From positions 32,266,081 through 32,330,080 of the forward strand of contig OX421498.1 in the NCBI GenBank assembly GCA_949126835.1: a stretch of DNA of 64,000 bases. Direction: 5' to 3'. This stretch comes from Anisus vortex (taxonomy: Eukaryota; Mollusca; Gastropoda; Planorbidae). Positions 22,652 through 33,839 of this stretch are shown here, piece after piece. The position numbers and the translations under genes were made by a program. The stretch's first letter is position 1. Each line of letters opens with the position of its first letter. The notes below the pieces were generated by a model. The model had not been told where the DNA came from. It saw nothing but the letters and a program-made list of their open reading frames with translations, and ran no database searches.

Positions 22652-22950
22652 GGGTGGATACCAGCTACTATTGCCCAGTTTAGGACTGGGCATTGTGGTA
22701 TTGGTGCCTATTTCAGCAGATTTAGGCCCAACGAGGATTCACGGTGTAGAAACTGCATGGAGGCGCTAGAAACGGTCGAGCATGTGCTTGTCGAGTGCCC
22801 TGCCCTGCATGGGCTCAGAGTGGACGGGGAAGGCCAGCCGTTTGTGCCGACCCTGTACGGGAATGTGTCACAGCTGCGTGATACTGCAAGTTTCGTTCTC
22901 CAGGCCCTAAGAGAGTAATCTCGGCCTGTGTCTCTGCGAAGAGTTCAAGT
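22652..22950 (+). pseudogene. LINE family E ORF2 C-terminus and start of 3' UTR
   Basis: The frame 22,652-22,918 reads ATIAQFRTGHCGIGAYFSRF, then SRCRNCMEALETVEHVLVEC and so on, ending ALRE-stop. The C-x2-C ... H-x4-C arrangement with ECPAL is the C-terminal zinc-knuckle-like motif of many LINE and retrotransposon-derived endonuclease-RT proteins. All of these ~85 residues are open, so this copy is relatively young, but the reverse transcriptase and endonuclease are absent. A T-rich end follows near 22,980. The damaged relative is at 6,798-6,986. Confidence 0.8.
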
Positions 22951-22984
22951 CTGATGTGTCTGAGAGACGAATTAAAGTAGTTTT

Positions 22985-23160
22985 TTTTTATGGTTATAAA
23001 CTAAAATGCATGATCTACGTATAGCGTTCAAACGAATGCCCAACGGTCGCGGGTTCTATCCCTGCCATCGACGGATCCCTGTCGCCATGCAGGGATTTTG
23101 GGCCTAGTGGACGTAATAATTTTATATCTAGAAGGAACGTCTGTAAACTTATAAGATAAT
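22985..23160 (+). mobile_element. SINE-2 copy a
   Basis: A tRNA-like head with a B box (CGGGTTCTATCCC) precedes a body (CGACGGATCCCTGTCGCC, TGCAGGGATTTTGGGCCTAG) and a tail (GGACGTAATAATTTTATATC then TAGAAGGAACGTCTGTAAAC). The tail matches the 3' end of LINE family C. Two more copies are on the minus strand at 29,806 and 54,250. Confidence 0.8.
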
Positions 23161-23189
23161 GCAAATGTGCGGTGTCTTTAGTCTTTAAT

Positions 23190-23389
23190 CAGGGGTCGGC
23201 AACCTGCCCGACGCGTGCCACACTTGGCACACGGAGCGATTTTCAATGGCACGCGGAATACCGTTAAAAAAACAACAACAATTCAAGTATCTTCTACATG
23301 AAAAGCGCAGATAGACTTTTAGGCTAATGGCACACTGAATGATTTAGAAGTGTTACTTTGGAACTCTATTATAAAAAGGTTGCCTACTT
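23190..23389. mobile_element. hAT family B MITE (200 bp)
   Basis: CAGGGGTCGGCAACCTGCCC at the left and AAAAAGGTTGCCTAC at the right, with the family motifs TTTTCAATGGCACGCGG and CACTGAATGATTTAGAAGTG. It is an internally deleted derivative. The right terminus is eroded, so no duplication can be read. Confidence 0.8.
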
Positions 23390-23564
23390 AATCCGTCTGA
23401 AATTTTAGCACCCAATGAGGCTGAATAATATTTAGGCCTAGGCCAATATTTTTACAGACTATAAATATTCTAATAACACATAGGCTTATGGTATTTTATG
23501 AATAAACATATAATTTTGATTAGAACAAAAAAATATCCATGGTTTAAATTAAGATGTTCGTTTT

Positions 23565-23640
23565 CCTAATTAGTTCATGCAACCCATTTCATACTCGAGC
23601 GCCGTGCAAGAAAAAGACATTATATAAATATTCTATTGTA
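23565..23640 (-). pseudogene. LINE family C fragment, copy 2
   Basis: The minus-strand translation is degenerate (FFLHGARV-stop-NGLHELIRK) but aligns with the C-terminal NGLPEQTRK segment of the family. Confidence 0.55.
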
Positions 23641-24094
23641 GGAATACATTCATCATATAATTATATAGAAATTGAAATTTTTATTCATATGTCTAATTAA
23701 TTACATGTCATTTTTTTGTGTTATATTTATAAGTTAGAATTCATTGCATTGTTTTTCGTCTACCTTGCATTTTAAAGGCCTTTTTGCAATTGTTTTTAAA
23801 TGTAGTGAATTTATTATGAATAGTCATTTCTTATGCCCCTTACAGCTCTTTTGTGATTCTTTCTTCATTTAAAAAAAATATTTTCTTTAGCTCATGTGAC
23901 CCAGACTCAATGTATTCTACTAAATGTCTTACTTATAATAAGTAGTATATAAATAGTGAGTTCATTTTTAATTTATTATTACTTCATTGTAAAAAGATTC
24001 TGTGATCTTTTCTCGTTTCTCACTTATTATAACCCAAAGCATTTTGCAATTTAAAAATCCTTTATATTAACTTCACAAAACTTGCCCTCAGACC
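23641..24094. other. AT-rich, nothing recognised
   Basis: No frames, arrays or termini seen. Confidence 0.55.
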
Positions 24095-24425
24095 AGGCGG
24101 GATAGATAATTAAACCACTTCCTTTCATCTAATCAATCTGAAACTTGGCACATAGTCGTGAAGCCCTGGGCAACACATTCTTTCAAAGTTTTCACCCAAA
24201 CCGTTTTTTTTTCAACACAACCCGAGAAAATCAATTTTAACGTGTTTTTGTTTAATTTACATTTTTTTGTCCTTGGTAAGTCCCGGTTGAACTTACATGA
24301 TTAACTCTTGCCTTTGTTCTTGTATGTGTTTAGCCTACTGCTCTTTAGCGTTGTCTTTTTTTTTTCTTTGTGGGTGGTAGAAAGAGTCAAATATTCTGAA
24401 TGATAATGCAAAAGAAAAATTACTA
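24095..24425. mobile_element. Dispersed repeat T2, copy 1
   Basis: Contains CTGAAACTTGGCACATAGTC, GGGCAACACATTC and TTTCTTTGTGGGTGGTAGAA, shared with 31,465-31,784 and in part with 39,265-39,350. The CTGAAACTTGG core also occurs in the family T elements, so the two are probably related. Confidence 0.55.
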
Positions 24426-24492
24426 TAAACAACATAATTGTATTAACTTTGATTTGATTGTGCCTTTCTGTCTATATAAAATATAGTGTCAG

Positions 24493-24719
24493 TAACTATT
24501 GGCATCGTCATATCACTTGGGCATTTGGGCATTAAGGGTTAACTATTGGCATCGTCATATCACTTGGGCATTAGGGCATTAAGGGTTAACTATTGGCATC
24601 GTCATATCACTTGGGCATTTGGGCGTTAAGGGTTAACTATTGGCATCGTCATATCACTTGGGCATTTGGGCATTAAGGGTTAACTATTGGCATCGTCATA
24701 TCACTTGGGCATTAAGGTT
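24493..24719. repeat. 47-bp minisatellite, about 5 copies
   Basis: Units starting AACTATTGGCATCGTCATAT at 24,493, 24,541, 24,588, 24,635 and 24,682, almost identical. The first unit is 48 bp, the next three are 47 bp and the last is truncated. Confidence 0.95.
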
Positions 24720-24826
24720 TTTAGTCATATTTTCTTTTTTTGTTATCTAATTAGACCCATATTAACTGCACTTTTGTATATTTTCCTACTAAGTGTATGG
24801 CAATGGGTGAAACCTTTGGAAGGCTA

Positions 24827-25164
24827 AACAAATATACAAATAAACAAATATACATATAAACAAATATACATATAAACAAATATACATATAAACAAATATA
24901 CATATAAACAAATATACATATAAACAAATATACATATAAACAAATATACATATAAACAAATATACATATAAACAAATATACATATAAACAAATATACATA
25001 TAAACAAATATACATATAAACAAATATACATCTAAACAAATATACATATAAACAAATATACATCTAAACAAATATACATATAAACAAATATACATATAAA
25101 CAAATATACATATAAACAAATATACATATAAACAAATATACATATATACAAATATACATATAAA
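24827..25164. repeat. 16-bp minisatellite, about 21 copies
   Basis: Unit AAACAAATATACATAT, nearly perfect, with a few CATCT variants. The minus-strand frames over it are repeat artefacts. Confidence 0.97.
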
Positions 25165-27002
25165 GAATTTACAAAGAATAAACAACAACATTATTTTTAG
25201 GGAGTTGTTTAATTGGCTTGAATCAAAGATTGTCATGAATAAAATAGTTGGTAGTTCTTTTTTTTTTTTTTTTTTGTTGAAACTCTCAATATTTTGCACT
25301 TTCCTTGTTGAACGGACATGCTCCATTTAGATTTCCATTTTGTCTTTTGTAATTCATTTTTTCATAATATTTCTGTATCTTGCATTGATTTTATTGTCCT
25401 ATGTATTATACAAATACCTGAGAATTTCTTTTTTTTTCGGACTACAAGTTCAATAGTTCCTTTCTTGTCTTGATTGGTTCCCCCCTGCTTGACGGGTAAT
25501 TTGTTAAAGTAAATGACATTTTCTGGCCACATAATCCTAGATCTATTGTATGCTATGGTTTTAAGAAACTGAGGAACACATTGCTTCACAAGCCATATGA
25601 AACAAATTGTTCTAAAATTGATATATTTGTTTGAACGTCAGTAGAAAATCAGGCCATTCCTAAAATAATATTTAAAAGAATAACATAAATGGAAACTGAC
25701 ATTATGAAATAGAACATTGATTTTACTGACGGAAGCTGGATGGCCTTTTTATCTGTCATGTTTTCTTACGGTGTGTACATAATGTCAGGCTTGTCACGAG
25801 TTTTTTTTTTTAAGCGCGCACTGGTTCTTAAAATTATAAAAAAGCTGAAAAAACTCAGACTCAAACCAGTCGTACTAGTAGATGGAAAGAATATAATAAA
25901 TATAATATATAAAATAATAATTTAAAAAAAATGAATTAAAAAAAACAACAATGTGACAGGATGGCCTCCAATATCAAGTGTTGTACTGAGGCCTTGTATT
26001 AAAGTAGGTCACGATAGCGTTGCCCTTGGATACGTTCGAAGACATTTAAACAAAATGAATATTTATATGTACATGCATATGAAAATGGGAAAAATAATTA
26101 TTTACCATAGAATATTCATTGTTTATCTTTACACTTATCTTTAACAAAAGATGTAAGCTTACAATGGATGATTAGAATGGAGATGGGAGGGTGCTGGCCG
26201 GGATAATATATAATAATTTTAAGTGCCCAAATAGAAAAAAAAATGTTTTACTAACCCCCGCCCTACGCCCCACACCCAGGGGTTCTCTCATTGACAAAGC
26301 CTAATACGCCCCTGAAAAAAAAATATACACAACTAAAATTGTAGTTGTAGGTTTTTTTTTCTTTTTCTGTCGAACCTGTGTTTCTTTTGTAGACCAGAGT
26401 TTGTATCTATTGAAGTTCAATGTCAGTGGTTTTGGTACCATGTGTCTGTGTGTTGTACAGGTGTGTGTATCTGTGCCGTCATGTTTGGTTTGGTCTGGTT
26501 TTGCACCTATAATTAGATCTAGATCCGTTGCAAGCGAACTTAGCTTTACACTCCCCCTCCCTCCCTCCCTCCCTCCCTCCCTCCCTCCCGCCACTCACAC
26601 ACCCGCTTTCCCTATACGGGTAATGTGGTTGTATTTTTTTTTTGTAAATGTCGTTTCCGTTGTACTAATGGCGACTGACGACGCATGTGCGAGTCTATTT
26701 CTGTTCTGTATGTTTGACCCAGCCGTTGAGTACATCCGTCACAAAAAAGTCTGCTCAAGAATTCGGTCCAGACTCATTTAAGCATTTCTTTTAAAGTAGG
26801 GCGCCTTTATTAAACTTCCATTTCTAATACTATTGAGATACCCTATACTTAGTAATACATTTCGACAGTTGTTTGACGGTCTTCTAAAAATATGTCTTAA
26901 AATGAAATCAACATAATATATAATGTTTTTTTTTTGTTGTTTTAGTTTTTTTTAGTTGTTTTTTCGCAATAGACTCCTAGGCCGTTTGACCGAGCGAAAA
27001 AA
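25165..27002. other. No gene recognised
   Basis: AT-rich with homopolymer runs (T-run at about 25,258-25,276) and a CCCT microsatellite at 26,551-26,589. Short frames, e.g. 26,401-26,781, have no domain and run through the microsatellite. Confidence 0.55.
26551..26589. repeat. (CCCT)n microsatellite
   Basis: About nine CCCT units, a strong purine/pyrimidine strand bias. Confidence 0.93.
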
Positions 27003-27654
27003 CTTAGGAGCAGGGCTGTGGAGTCGGAGTCGAGGAGTCGGAGTCGGAGGAAATTTGGGCACCTGGAGTCGGAGTCGGCAAAAAATGCACCGACTCCGAC
27101 TCCTACTAAATTTAGATTGGAAAAAGACAGGGCTTCATTTATTTTAAACAACCGATCAATAGGCCTACAGATGAGAAAGTAAAGTATCTGTTTCTTCCTC
27201 TAAGTCCCCATCCCTCAAGATCCTAGCCCTATTGTCATACTATAGTGGGTCGACACACAAAACTAATTTTGAACTAATTTGAAATGCGTCTTTAGACTGA
27301 ACGTCATATAAACTGCACGGCGCTGGTATTGATGACGCTACACAAGTGCCCAAATGACTAATTACCATTAACATTGTTTGTAATGATTTCAAATGCTAGG
27401 ACATGGCACGCGCGGTTTTCTCTGAATGCTATACACTGCCTTAGTAGGCTATAGGCCTAGGCCATAGTTCCTAAATAAAACTCATCTTAAGCTACTAGTG
27501 TACAAGAATACCTTTATAAGAGGCCTAGAGAGGCTTTTACATATTTACGATTCTTTCCATAATGTAATTTGCGTTCAATAGGCCTACAAAAAAAATGCCG
27601 CCTTTACGACTTATAAATGCGCTACGCACACAACGCACAATTAGGAGCGGCAAT

Positions 27655-27760
27655 CAGTGGCGTATTTAGGCATGTTCCACATGTGACAATGGAACAGGGG
27701 CCCCCACACAAAAGGGGCCCCCACACATCCCAAAAAGAAATGTTTGAGTCAGAGTGACAT
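27655..27760. mobile_element. hAT-like left end (CAGTGGCGTATTTAGG)
   Basis: CAGTGGCGTATTTAGG followed by GGGGCCCCC-type motifs resembles the left end of the complete 184-bp element at 38,291 (CAGTGGCGTAGCTAGGG). I could not fix the right end; a possible one is near 28,000 (AACGGCACTA). Confidence 0.45.
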
Positions 27761-28329
27761 CCCCATATTTCGTTGAAAATGTAAAATAAAATTCATTTAT
27801 TCCCATACAATTTAAAGTGCTCCAGTTCAACCAAGCTACGTGCAACATAAAATGTGTGATTGTACAGAATGTAATATGAATTAACGGCCTTTTTCTGAGG
27901 TAGGCCCTATGTGGAAGGCAGACCACGAGGGGCCCCACATAAATTTGAAACCGAAAACCGGTTTTGATTTTCAAAACACCGCGTCTGTGCTTTATTATTA
28001 ACGGCACTATTAAATACATATTCTTTCGATTATCATAAATATATGCCTTTTCATATGCTTCTTAATATTATGGTCAACGATAATCGGTAATTTGATTATC
28101 ACTATTGAACAATTGAAAGCTATTATCGGTTTTAATCAATTAGCCCAGATTTTTTTAGTTCTAAAGAATTTTATGGTAAAGAGTACAAAATCATATTGTA
28201 TTCACACAAATCAACCCCTTGAATGCCCTGCAAACACTAATTAATTAAGTTTGAAGTATTTTTCAAATATACCTACAAAACTATGCACATTTGGCTGTTC
28301 CTGCATGTGACTTGTGACATTGCGCGGGG

Positions 28330-28407
28330 GTGGGGGGAGGGGGAAACCGAAATCCGATTTTAAACCGGTTTTGTAGAACCGATAACCGGTTTTAACATCC
28401 CTAGTTC
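28330..28407. mobile_element. Transposon right end (CATCCCTAG type)
   Basis: GAAACCGAAATCCGATTTTA ... AACCGGTTTTAACATCCCTAG is the reverse-complement match of the solo end at 17,468. A sub-terminal relative (GAAACCGAAAACCGGTTTTG) lies at about 27,945. Confidence 0.4.
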
Positions 28408-29044
28408 TGCTGTTACAGGGAACGCAGCGCCCATTTGTAAACTAGCCTCTCACTGGTAAGGGATTAACCGTTTGTCCCTTGGAGTCGCCGATCGTGACCT
28501 CTTCTGATCAGGCCCCACGAGCGGGGGGTACAGCCGGTATGCCGTACCGGGGCTCTTAAAAGTTTAGGGGGCCCGTGAATATTTAAAATTAAATACAGTA
28601 AATCCCAGCCAGTAGTCCTGTAGTAATGACATGTAGATGTATGTTGCCTTTCTTTCCTTCAAGGAATGTACAAAATACATTCGCATATTAATGCAGAGGA
28701 GTCGGAGTCGGGGAGTCGGAGTCGGAGTCGGAAGTAAAAAAAAATGAGGAGTCGGAGTCGGAACATTTATCTACCGACTCCGCAGCCCTGCTTAGGAGTA
28801 ATAATCAATGTTTAGTAATCTTGGAATCTACATCTTTATGAAATAGCTAGTGGTTATGCCTGTCAAAATGACGGAGAAACGAATGACTACAATGTGTTTT
28901 GTTAAGAAAGAAAGAAAAGAGACTATTAAAATAAAGACAATGAACGTTTCTTTTCGGTATTTAGTTTTTGTACTTTTTAATTGTTTCTGGTCGCCCTGAC
29001 CCTGGCATATGCATAATAATTGTTACTGTCAAGCATCTGGCCTC

Positions 29045-29330
29045 AAAGTCTAAATCTAGCACAACTTATGACTTCGTAAAAAGGATCTTTTAAAAATGTA
29101 ATAAGAACATTACAAATAAAATGTTTTCGCAGATTAGTTAGATCTATATTAGAATATGCATCTTCTGTATCTGACTCATCAACTAAAGAAAACATTTTAA
29201 AAAAAATTAGAACACATTTAGAAAAGAGCTGCAAAATTCATTACAAAGTCAATATTCACAACTGGCAAGAGTAACACCAATAGTTAAATCACTAAACCCA
29301 ATACCAAATACAAATAGCTAAATATACTAA
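29045..29330 (+). pseudogene. Jockey/CR1-like LINE reverse-transcriptase fragment
   Basis: Plus-strand translation gives LVRSILEYASSVSDSSTKEN, the region just after the reverse-transcriptase catalytic domain in Jockey/CR1-type LINEs (consensus L-V-R-x-x-L-E-Y-A-S-x-x-W-D). The matching continuation (RTHLEKSCKI, then TTGK in another frame) shows frameshifts. It is a short dead fragment. It could come from the same LINE as the family C tails, but they do not overlap, so this cannot be shown. Confidence 0.68.
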
Positions 29331-29805
29331 TGCAAATTGTAAATTGTTTACATAATCAAAACAAGTCTTAAAAATTGTGCAACGTAGGCAATACATATTA
29401 AATTTATTTTAAAACAGAAAACACACAAATATTATTTCAAACTTGTATAGTTCAGGTGTGAGTACGCACTTAATCACTTTCTCGGAGCTGTATTTGCCAA
29501 TCCCTGTAGGCCTAGCAATGCGTTGTAGAACTGAGTACTTATTATTTTAATGATCCACTTAGTACACTTGTCATTCAGGGCCAATATATCACCGTCCGCT
29601 GTACGCGTGGATATTTAAAACATTAAACAAAAAAAACTAATAGAAATTCAATAAAGATCATTGCAGGTGAATACACTTTGCAGGTGCAAAGCCATTAGTA
29701 ATATTGTAAAAATACACACAACAATAAGTTCATAATCTATTATAATACTCAGATAGACATATGGATAATAACACAACAACAACCATTTTATTCTTCCATA
29801 ACTTA
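29331..29805. other. AT-rich, nothing recognised
   Basis: No element ends or coding similarity seen. Confidence 0.5.
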
Positions 29806-29945
29806 TAGGCCGCCTAAGTTTACAGACTTTCCTTCTAGATAGAAGATTATTACGTCTTACGTCCAAAACTCCTGCAAGTGGCAGGGCTAGAACCCGAGCT
29901 GTTTTGTTGAAAATCCGGTGTACTAAGCGCAGGCTGTCAATAATT
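29806..29945 (-). mobile_element. SINE-2 copy b
   Basis: The minus strand has A box TTAGTACACCGGA, B box CGGGTTCTAGCCC, the body TGCCACTTGCAGG, and a long tail GGACGTAAGACGTAATAATC then TTCTATCTAGAAGGAAAGTC. The tail matches the LINE family C 3' UTR nearly base for base. It is the best copy for linking SINE-2 to its LINE partner. Confidence 0.82.
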
Positions 29946-30084
29946 TTAAAAGAAAACAAAATTATCACCTATATTATTATTATTATATTATCCTATGCCT
30001 ATATTTGATATATGTATATATATTATTATATCTCCTTATGCAAGGGACCAATTCATTGGCCTATAGGCTAGTCTACATTTTCTT

Positions 30085-30215
30085 TCTTTTCCGAATGGCA
30101 GTGGGGTAAATCATTGGTTGTGTGAACATGTCAGGAAAACGAACAACTGATCAAAACCTTGATTGAAGAGTCACGGATACGCGTAGGACGCAAAATCTTC
30201 TCAGTAGAAGTAGCG
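30085..30215 (+). pseudogene. LINE family C fragment, copy 3
   Basis: A degenerate coding tail (TTTCCGAATGGCAGTGGGGT, GTCAGGAAAACGAAC) is followed by the recognisable 3' UTR (GCGTAGGACGCAAAATCTTC, AGAAGTAGCGCC). Confidence 0.6.
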
Positions 30216-30334
30216 CCTCCCCATACGTGTGTTAGCATAAAACATTTCTTATAACATTAGATCAGTTAGTGTTATTCTGAGACGATATTTTTAGGGCACC
30301 GTTACATTAATTGGGATTGACTTTTAAAGTATCA

Positions 30335-30605
30335 TTATACGTTATCATTATAAGTTATCATTATAAATAATAAATTATCATTATAAATAATAAATTATCA
30401 TTATCCATTATAAATTATCATTATACATAATAAATTATCATTATGCATTATAAACTATCATTATAACTTATTTGTATAAATAATAAATTATCATTTTACA
30501 TTATAAACTATCATTATACATTATAAACTGTCATTATACATTATAAATTATCATTATACATTATAAATAATCATTGTACATTATAAATTATTATTACATA
30601 TAATA
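30335..30605. repeat. Degenerate ~20-bp ATTATCATTATACATTATAA repeat
   Basis: About 14 diverged copies of TATCATTATACATTATAAAC, with irregular length. Confidence 0.85.
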
Positions 30606-30990
30606 AACTGTCTTATATATCTATACTTCAGATTTTACTTTCTGGCAATGTCAAGACATGCACAAAGCAGTTGGGTGTTTATATGGACTGAGGCTGGACA
30701 AGACACCATTGACCCTTTACGAGGATATCCACACACAAAACTTAAATGGCGAATTTCTGCACTCACCCAATGTGTTAAAGTGACAAATCAGTTCTAAAAA
30801 ACAGTAGAATTTGTTAACCTTTTGTTTTTAATGCCGAAGGACTTTGTGATATTTGACTGCAGTGATAGTTTCATTGATCATCATATTCATTGACAAGTGG
30901 ATTGCTTGCTGAATGGTAAGGTAAGTCGCATGACTATTGAATCTTGCCCCATGATAGATATAGAGTCTATAGCCTAACTCTTGTAATGCA
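30606..30990. other. Nothing recognised
   Basis: No coding similarity or repeats. Confidence 0.5.
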
Positions 30991-31150
30991 AATAAGTACT
31001 CTTTTTTCTCGAGCGGCATCCAGACATGCAATGGGTTACCTGAACAAACCAGGAACTTAACATCATTTAAAACACTAATAGAAATGCAAGACTTGACTCA
31101 GACCACGGTTGAGCGCAGGACGCAATAATTCTCTTTATAGAATGAGCGTC
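30991..31150 (+). pseudogene. LINE family C 3' end, copy 4 (open frame)
   Basis: The plus strand reads NKYSFFSSGIQTCNGLPEQT, then RNLTSFKTLIEMQDLTQTTV and ERRTQ, with a stop at 31,126-31,128. The frame runs past the stop used by copy 1 because that codon is changed (TTG for TAG). The 3' UTR continues to about 31,150 (AGAATGAGCGTCAATAA). Only the protein's tail is present. Confidence 0.75.
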
Positions 31151-31464
31151 AATAATACATTATATGATAATATAATGACTGTTCAAATAAGGGAAGATGA
31201 TCGTGACAGGATCGGTATTTAATGCCAAAATAAATGACGTTCTTAATATACCGATTTAAAAATTTAAAATGCTACCACCCGTCTTTAAGAAATAGTTCAT
31301 GAGGAATAAAAAATATAATATTTTAGTTGTGGCCATATAAAACCATAATTATACCTACAATACACATGCATACATATATATATACATACAATAATACATA
31401 AGTAGGCCTCTGTCTATTGACTTCGCGTTAGTATGTATGACTGTATCTATACGACCGGATCTTT
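31151..31464. other. AT-rich, nothing recognised
   Basis: Contains a short ATACATATATA stretch only. Confidence 0.5.
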
Positions 31465-31784
31465 GAACAATTGCTAATTGACCAGCTCCCCGTCATTATA
31501 AAACGGAGCCAGAAATCGGCACATAGACGTTAAGCCCATGACAACACATTCGATCAAGTTTTCAGACCTACATCTCCCACCCCCAAACCGACATTATTTT
31601 TTTAAAAATAAAATTTGATGGTAGATCTATGTGCATTTTAAAATTTTTATTGAAAACTTCTGAAAAATGTATATCCTCTGATTAAATTAACTATAGAACT
31701 AACTCTATCAGCTGTCCTTTTTGTAATTTTCTTTTTTTTCTTTGTAGGTGGCAAAATGCTACATTTTTTGAAGACCTATGTATA
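31465..31784. mobile_element. Dispersed repeat T2, copy 2
   Basis: AAATCGGCACATAGACGTTA, ATGACAACACATTCGATCAA and TTTCTTTGTAGGTGGCAAAA correspond to 24,095-24,425. It runs directly into the family U element at 31,785. Confidence 0.55.
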
Positions 31785-32087
31785 ACTAAAAACTATAAGA
31801 TGGACCGCTTGCTCTATTTTTAGAGCTTATTATGTACATTTTTTTCCCCGTGAGCAACCAATAAAGCTGTCTTAAATTACTTCTACGCGCCTTTCATTGT
31901 ATTAAAGGTTTCCGAAGTATACAACTTCCGATTTTAATCTTAATTTTCCATTGAGAAAATTGTAGCGAATTACTAAACCGGAAGTCTAGAGGACGTAGTG
32001 CGATCGGAAATTCCGAAACTAAGTGTTTCAAGTTATCAAATAGCAGAAATATCAAAGAAAGCGGTTCACCTTATTACAGTATTTGGT
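31785..32087. mobile_element. TIR repeat, family U, copy A
   Basis: The left end (CTATAAGATGGACCGCTTGC) and the right end (AAGCGGTTCACCTTATTACAG ... TTTGGT) form an inverted repeat of about 35 bp. The flanks are ATA on both sides. The body matches copy B at 53,519 throughout (GCTCTATTTTTAGAGCTT, ATCAAATAGCAGAAATAT). It is a non-coding MITE. Confidence 0.75.
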
Positions 32088-33120
32088 ATAACTAAAAAAC
32101 GCATGTTAAGATTTATACGAAACACCAGTTTTAAAGGTCGTTCAATTAGAACTTATCAAAGGTTAAAAGAACCACGCATGCGCCTTTTGTATTAAGAACA
32201 CGTGGTGTATATTTCGTTCATGGTTTCTTTATTGTGTTATCTTCTTCTTCTTGTTTTCTTACGCGTCTGGGGTTTCCTCTCGTTAAGTCCGGATCAGCCC
32301 TGGGCCCTGTGTACAAAAGGTCTCTGAACTGCCGACCGCTAGACTCTTACACAAGACAAGACTTGCGCGGGGTGATTCTGTGAGCTCCGACATCTTGACC
32401 TTCACTGGACACCAGTAGAAATTAGTACGTGCGCACTAATGACAGCACCAAATCTGTTCTCTTTTCATATTTTATACACATATACATACATATTATACAT
32501 ACAGATATTTACATAAATTACATCACAATGAGACCTGGGGAGAGGCATGTTCCATAAATAACTAAATTTGTATTCTCCCCCCCCCCCCATCCAGTTGTTG
32601 TCTCTTGTCTGAACATGAGCATCTCCTGCTCACGGCGCTAACATCTAACAATGATTATTGCTCCAAACTTCTTGCTGACGCCCCATTAACACTACACAGA
32701 GTGGCTTATAGCTTGATTTTATTAAAGAAAATGAATGGAACACCAAGACGTACACAAAAAGAAGCTAAACTTCTGGTTGGGTGGCCAAATCTTCGGAAGT
32801 CCACTTACCGTCATCCCATCTGATATGGGGTACTATCAAAAGTTCTGTATCGAAAAACAAACAAAAAAAAAAAAAAAAGAAAAAAAAAAGCATGTTAACG
32901 ATTTATACCAGAAACTTGACTTTTAGGGGCTTTTTAACTAACAATTGTAATACCAATAACGTTGTGATACGATTTTAAAACCATTTTCTTTACCAGATTT
33001 GGGTGTAGGCTTTTTTCACTTATCTAAACAATCATAGATTGACTGACATTTGACTATAAGAGGAGCCACACACATACAAAAAGGCGCCATTATACACTTA
33101 CCTATACAAGTAGGAAAATC
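32088..33120. other. No gene recognised; C-run
   Basis: Contains a TTC microsatellite near 32,240, a run of 12 C at 32,577-32,588 and an A-run near 32,865. Short frames here have no domain. Confidence 0.5.
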
Positions 33121-33715
33121 GTATATACTAGTTTGAAAGGTATATACTAGTTTGAAAGGTATTTACTAGTTTGAAAGGTATATACTAGTTTGAAAGGTAT
33201 ATACTAGTTTGAAAGGTATATACTAGTTTGAAAGGTATATACTAGTTTGAAAGGTATATACTAGTTTGAAAGGTATATACTAGTTTGAAAGGTATATACT
33301 AGTTTGAAAGGTATATACTAGTTTGAAAGGTATATACTAGTTTGAAAGGTATATACTAGTTTTAAAGGTATATACTAGTTTGAAAGGTATATACTAGTTT
33401 GAAAGGTATATACTAGTTTGAAAGGTATATACTAGTTTGAAAGGTATATACTAGTTTGAAAGGTATATACTAGTTTGAAAGGTATATACTAGTTTGAAAG
33501 GTATATACTAGTTTGAAAGGTATATACTAGTTTGAAAGGTATATACTAGTTTGAAAGGTATATACTAGTTTGAAAGGTATATACTAGTTTGAAAGGTATA
33601 TACTAGTTTGAAAGGTATATACTAGTTTGAAAGGTATATACTAGTTTGAAAGGTATATACTAGTTTGAAAGGTATATACTAGTTTGAAAGGTATATACTA
33701 GTTTGAAAGGTATAT
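33121..33715. repeat. 19-bp minisatellite, about 31 copies
   Basis: Unit GTATATACTAGTTTGAAAG, with only about two substitutions in nearly 600 bp. The homogeneity implies recent expansion or active homogenisation. Confidence 0.98.
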
Positions 33716-33839
33716 TTTATTGTATAACTAGAAGTCTTCTTTGGAAAAGGATAAATGTTTTGGTCACAAGTAAGCTTATACACTAGAGATCTTTCACGTA
33801 GGTTAAGAATTGCCAATTCATGTATAGATCAGTGGTTGA

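Larger units (their letters stand above)
27011..28790. mobile_element. hAT element, GGAGTCGGAGTCGG family
   Basis: The left end CAGGGCTGTGGAGTCGGAGT and right end ACTCCGCAGCCCTG are flanked by perfect 8-bp duplications, CTTAGGAG, at 27,003-27,010 and 28,791-28,798. Sub-terminal GGAGTCGGAGTCGG repeats occur at both ends, in both orientations. No transposase is visible. The interior carries ends of at least two other transposons (27,655 and about 28,330-28,407), so it is also a nest. Confidence 0.9.

Noticed and set aside
24493..24719. Telomere-like GGGTTA motifs (AAGGGTTAAC)
   Set aside because: They occur once per 47-bp unit, not as a hexamer array.
24751..25326. 191-codon minus-strand Tyr/Ile/Cys-rich frame
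   Set aside because: Translation of the 16-bp AT-rich array.
26401..26781. 126-codon plus-strand frame
   Set aside because: Crosses a (CCCT)n microsatellite and lacks any recognised motif.
33121..33715. CRISPR-like regular array
   Set aside because: Units are contiguous with no unique spacers; eukaryotic context. The same applies to the other arrays here.
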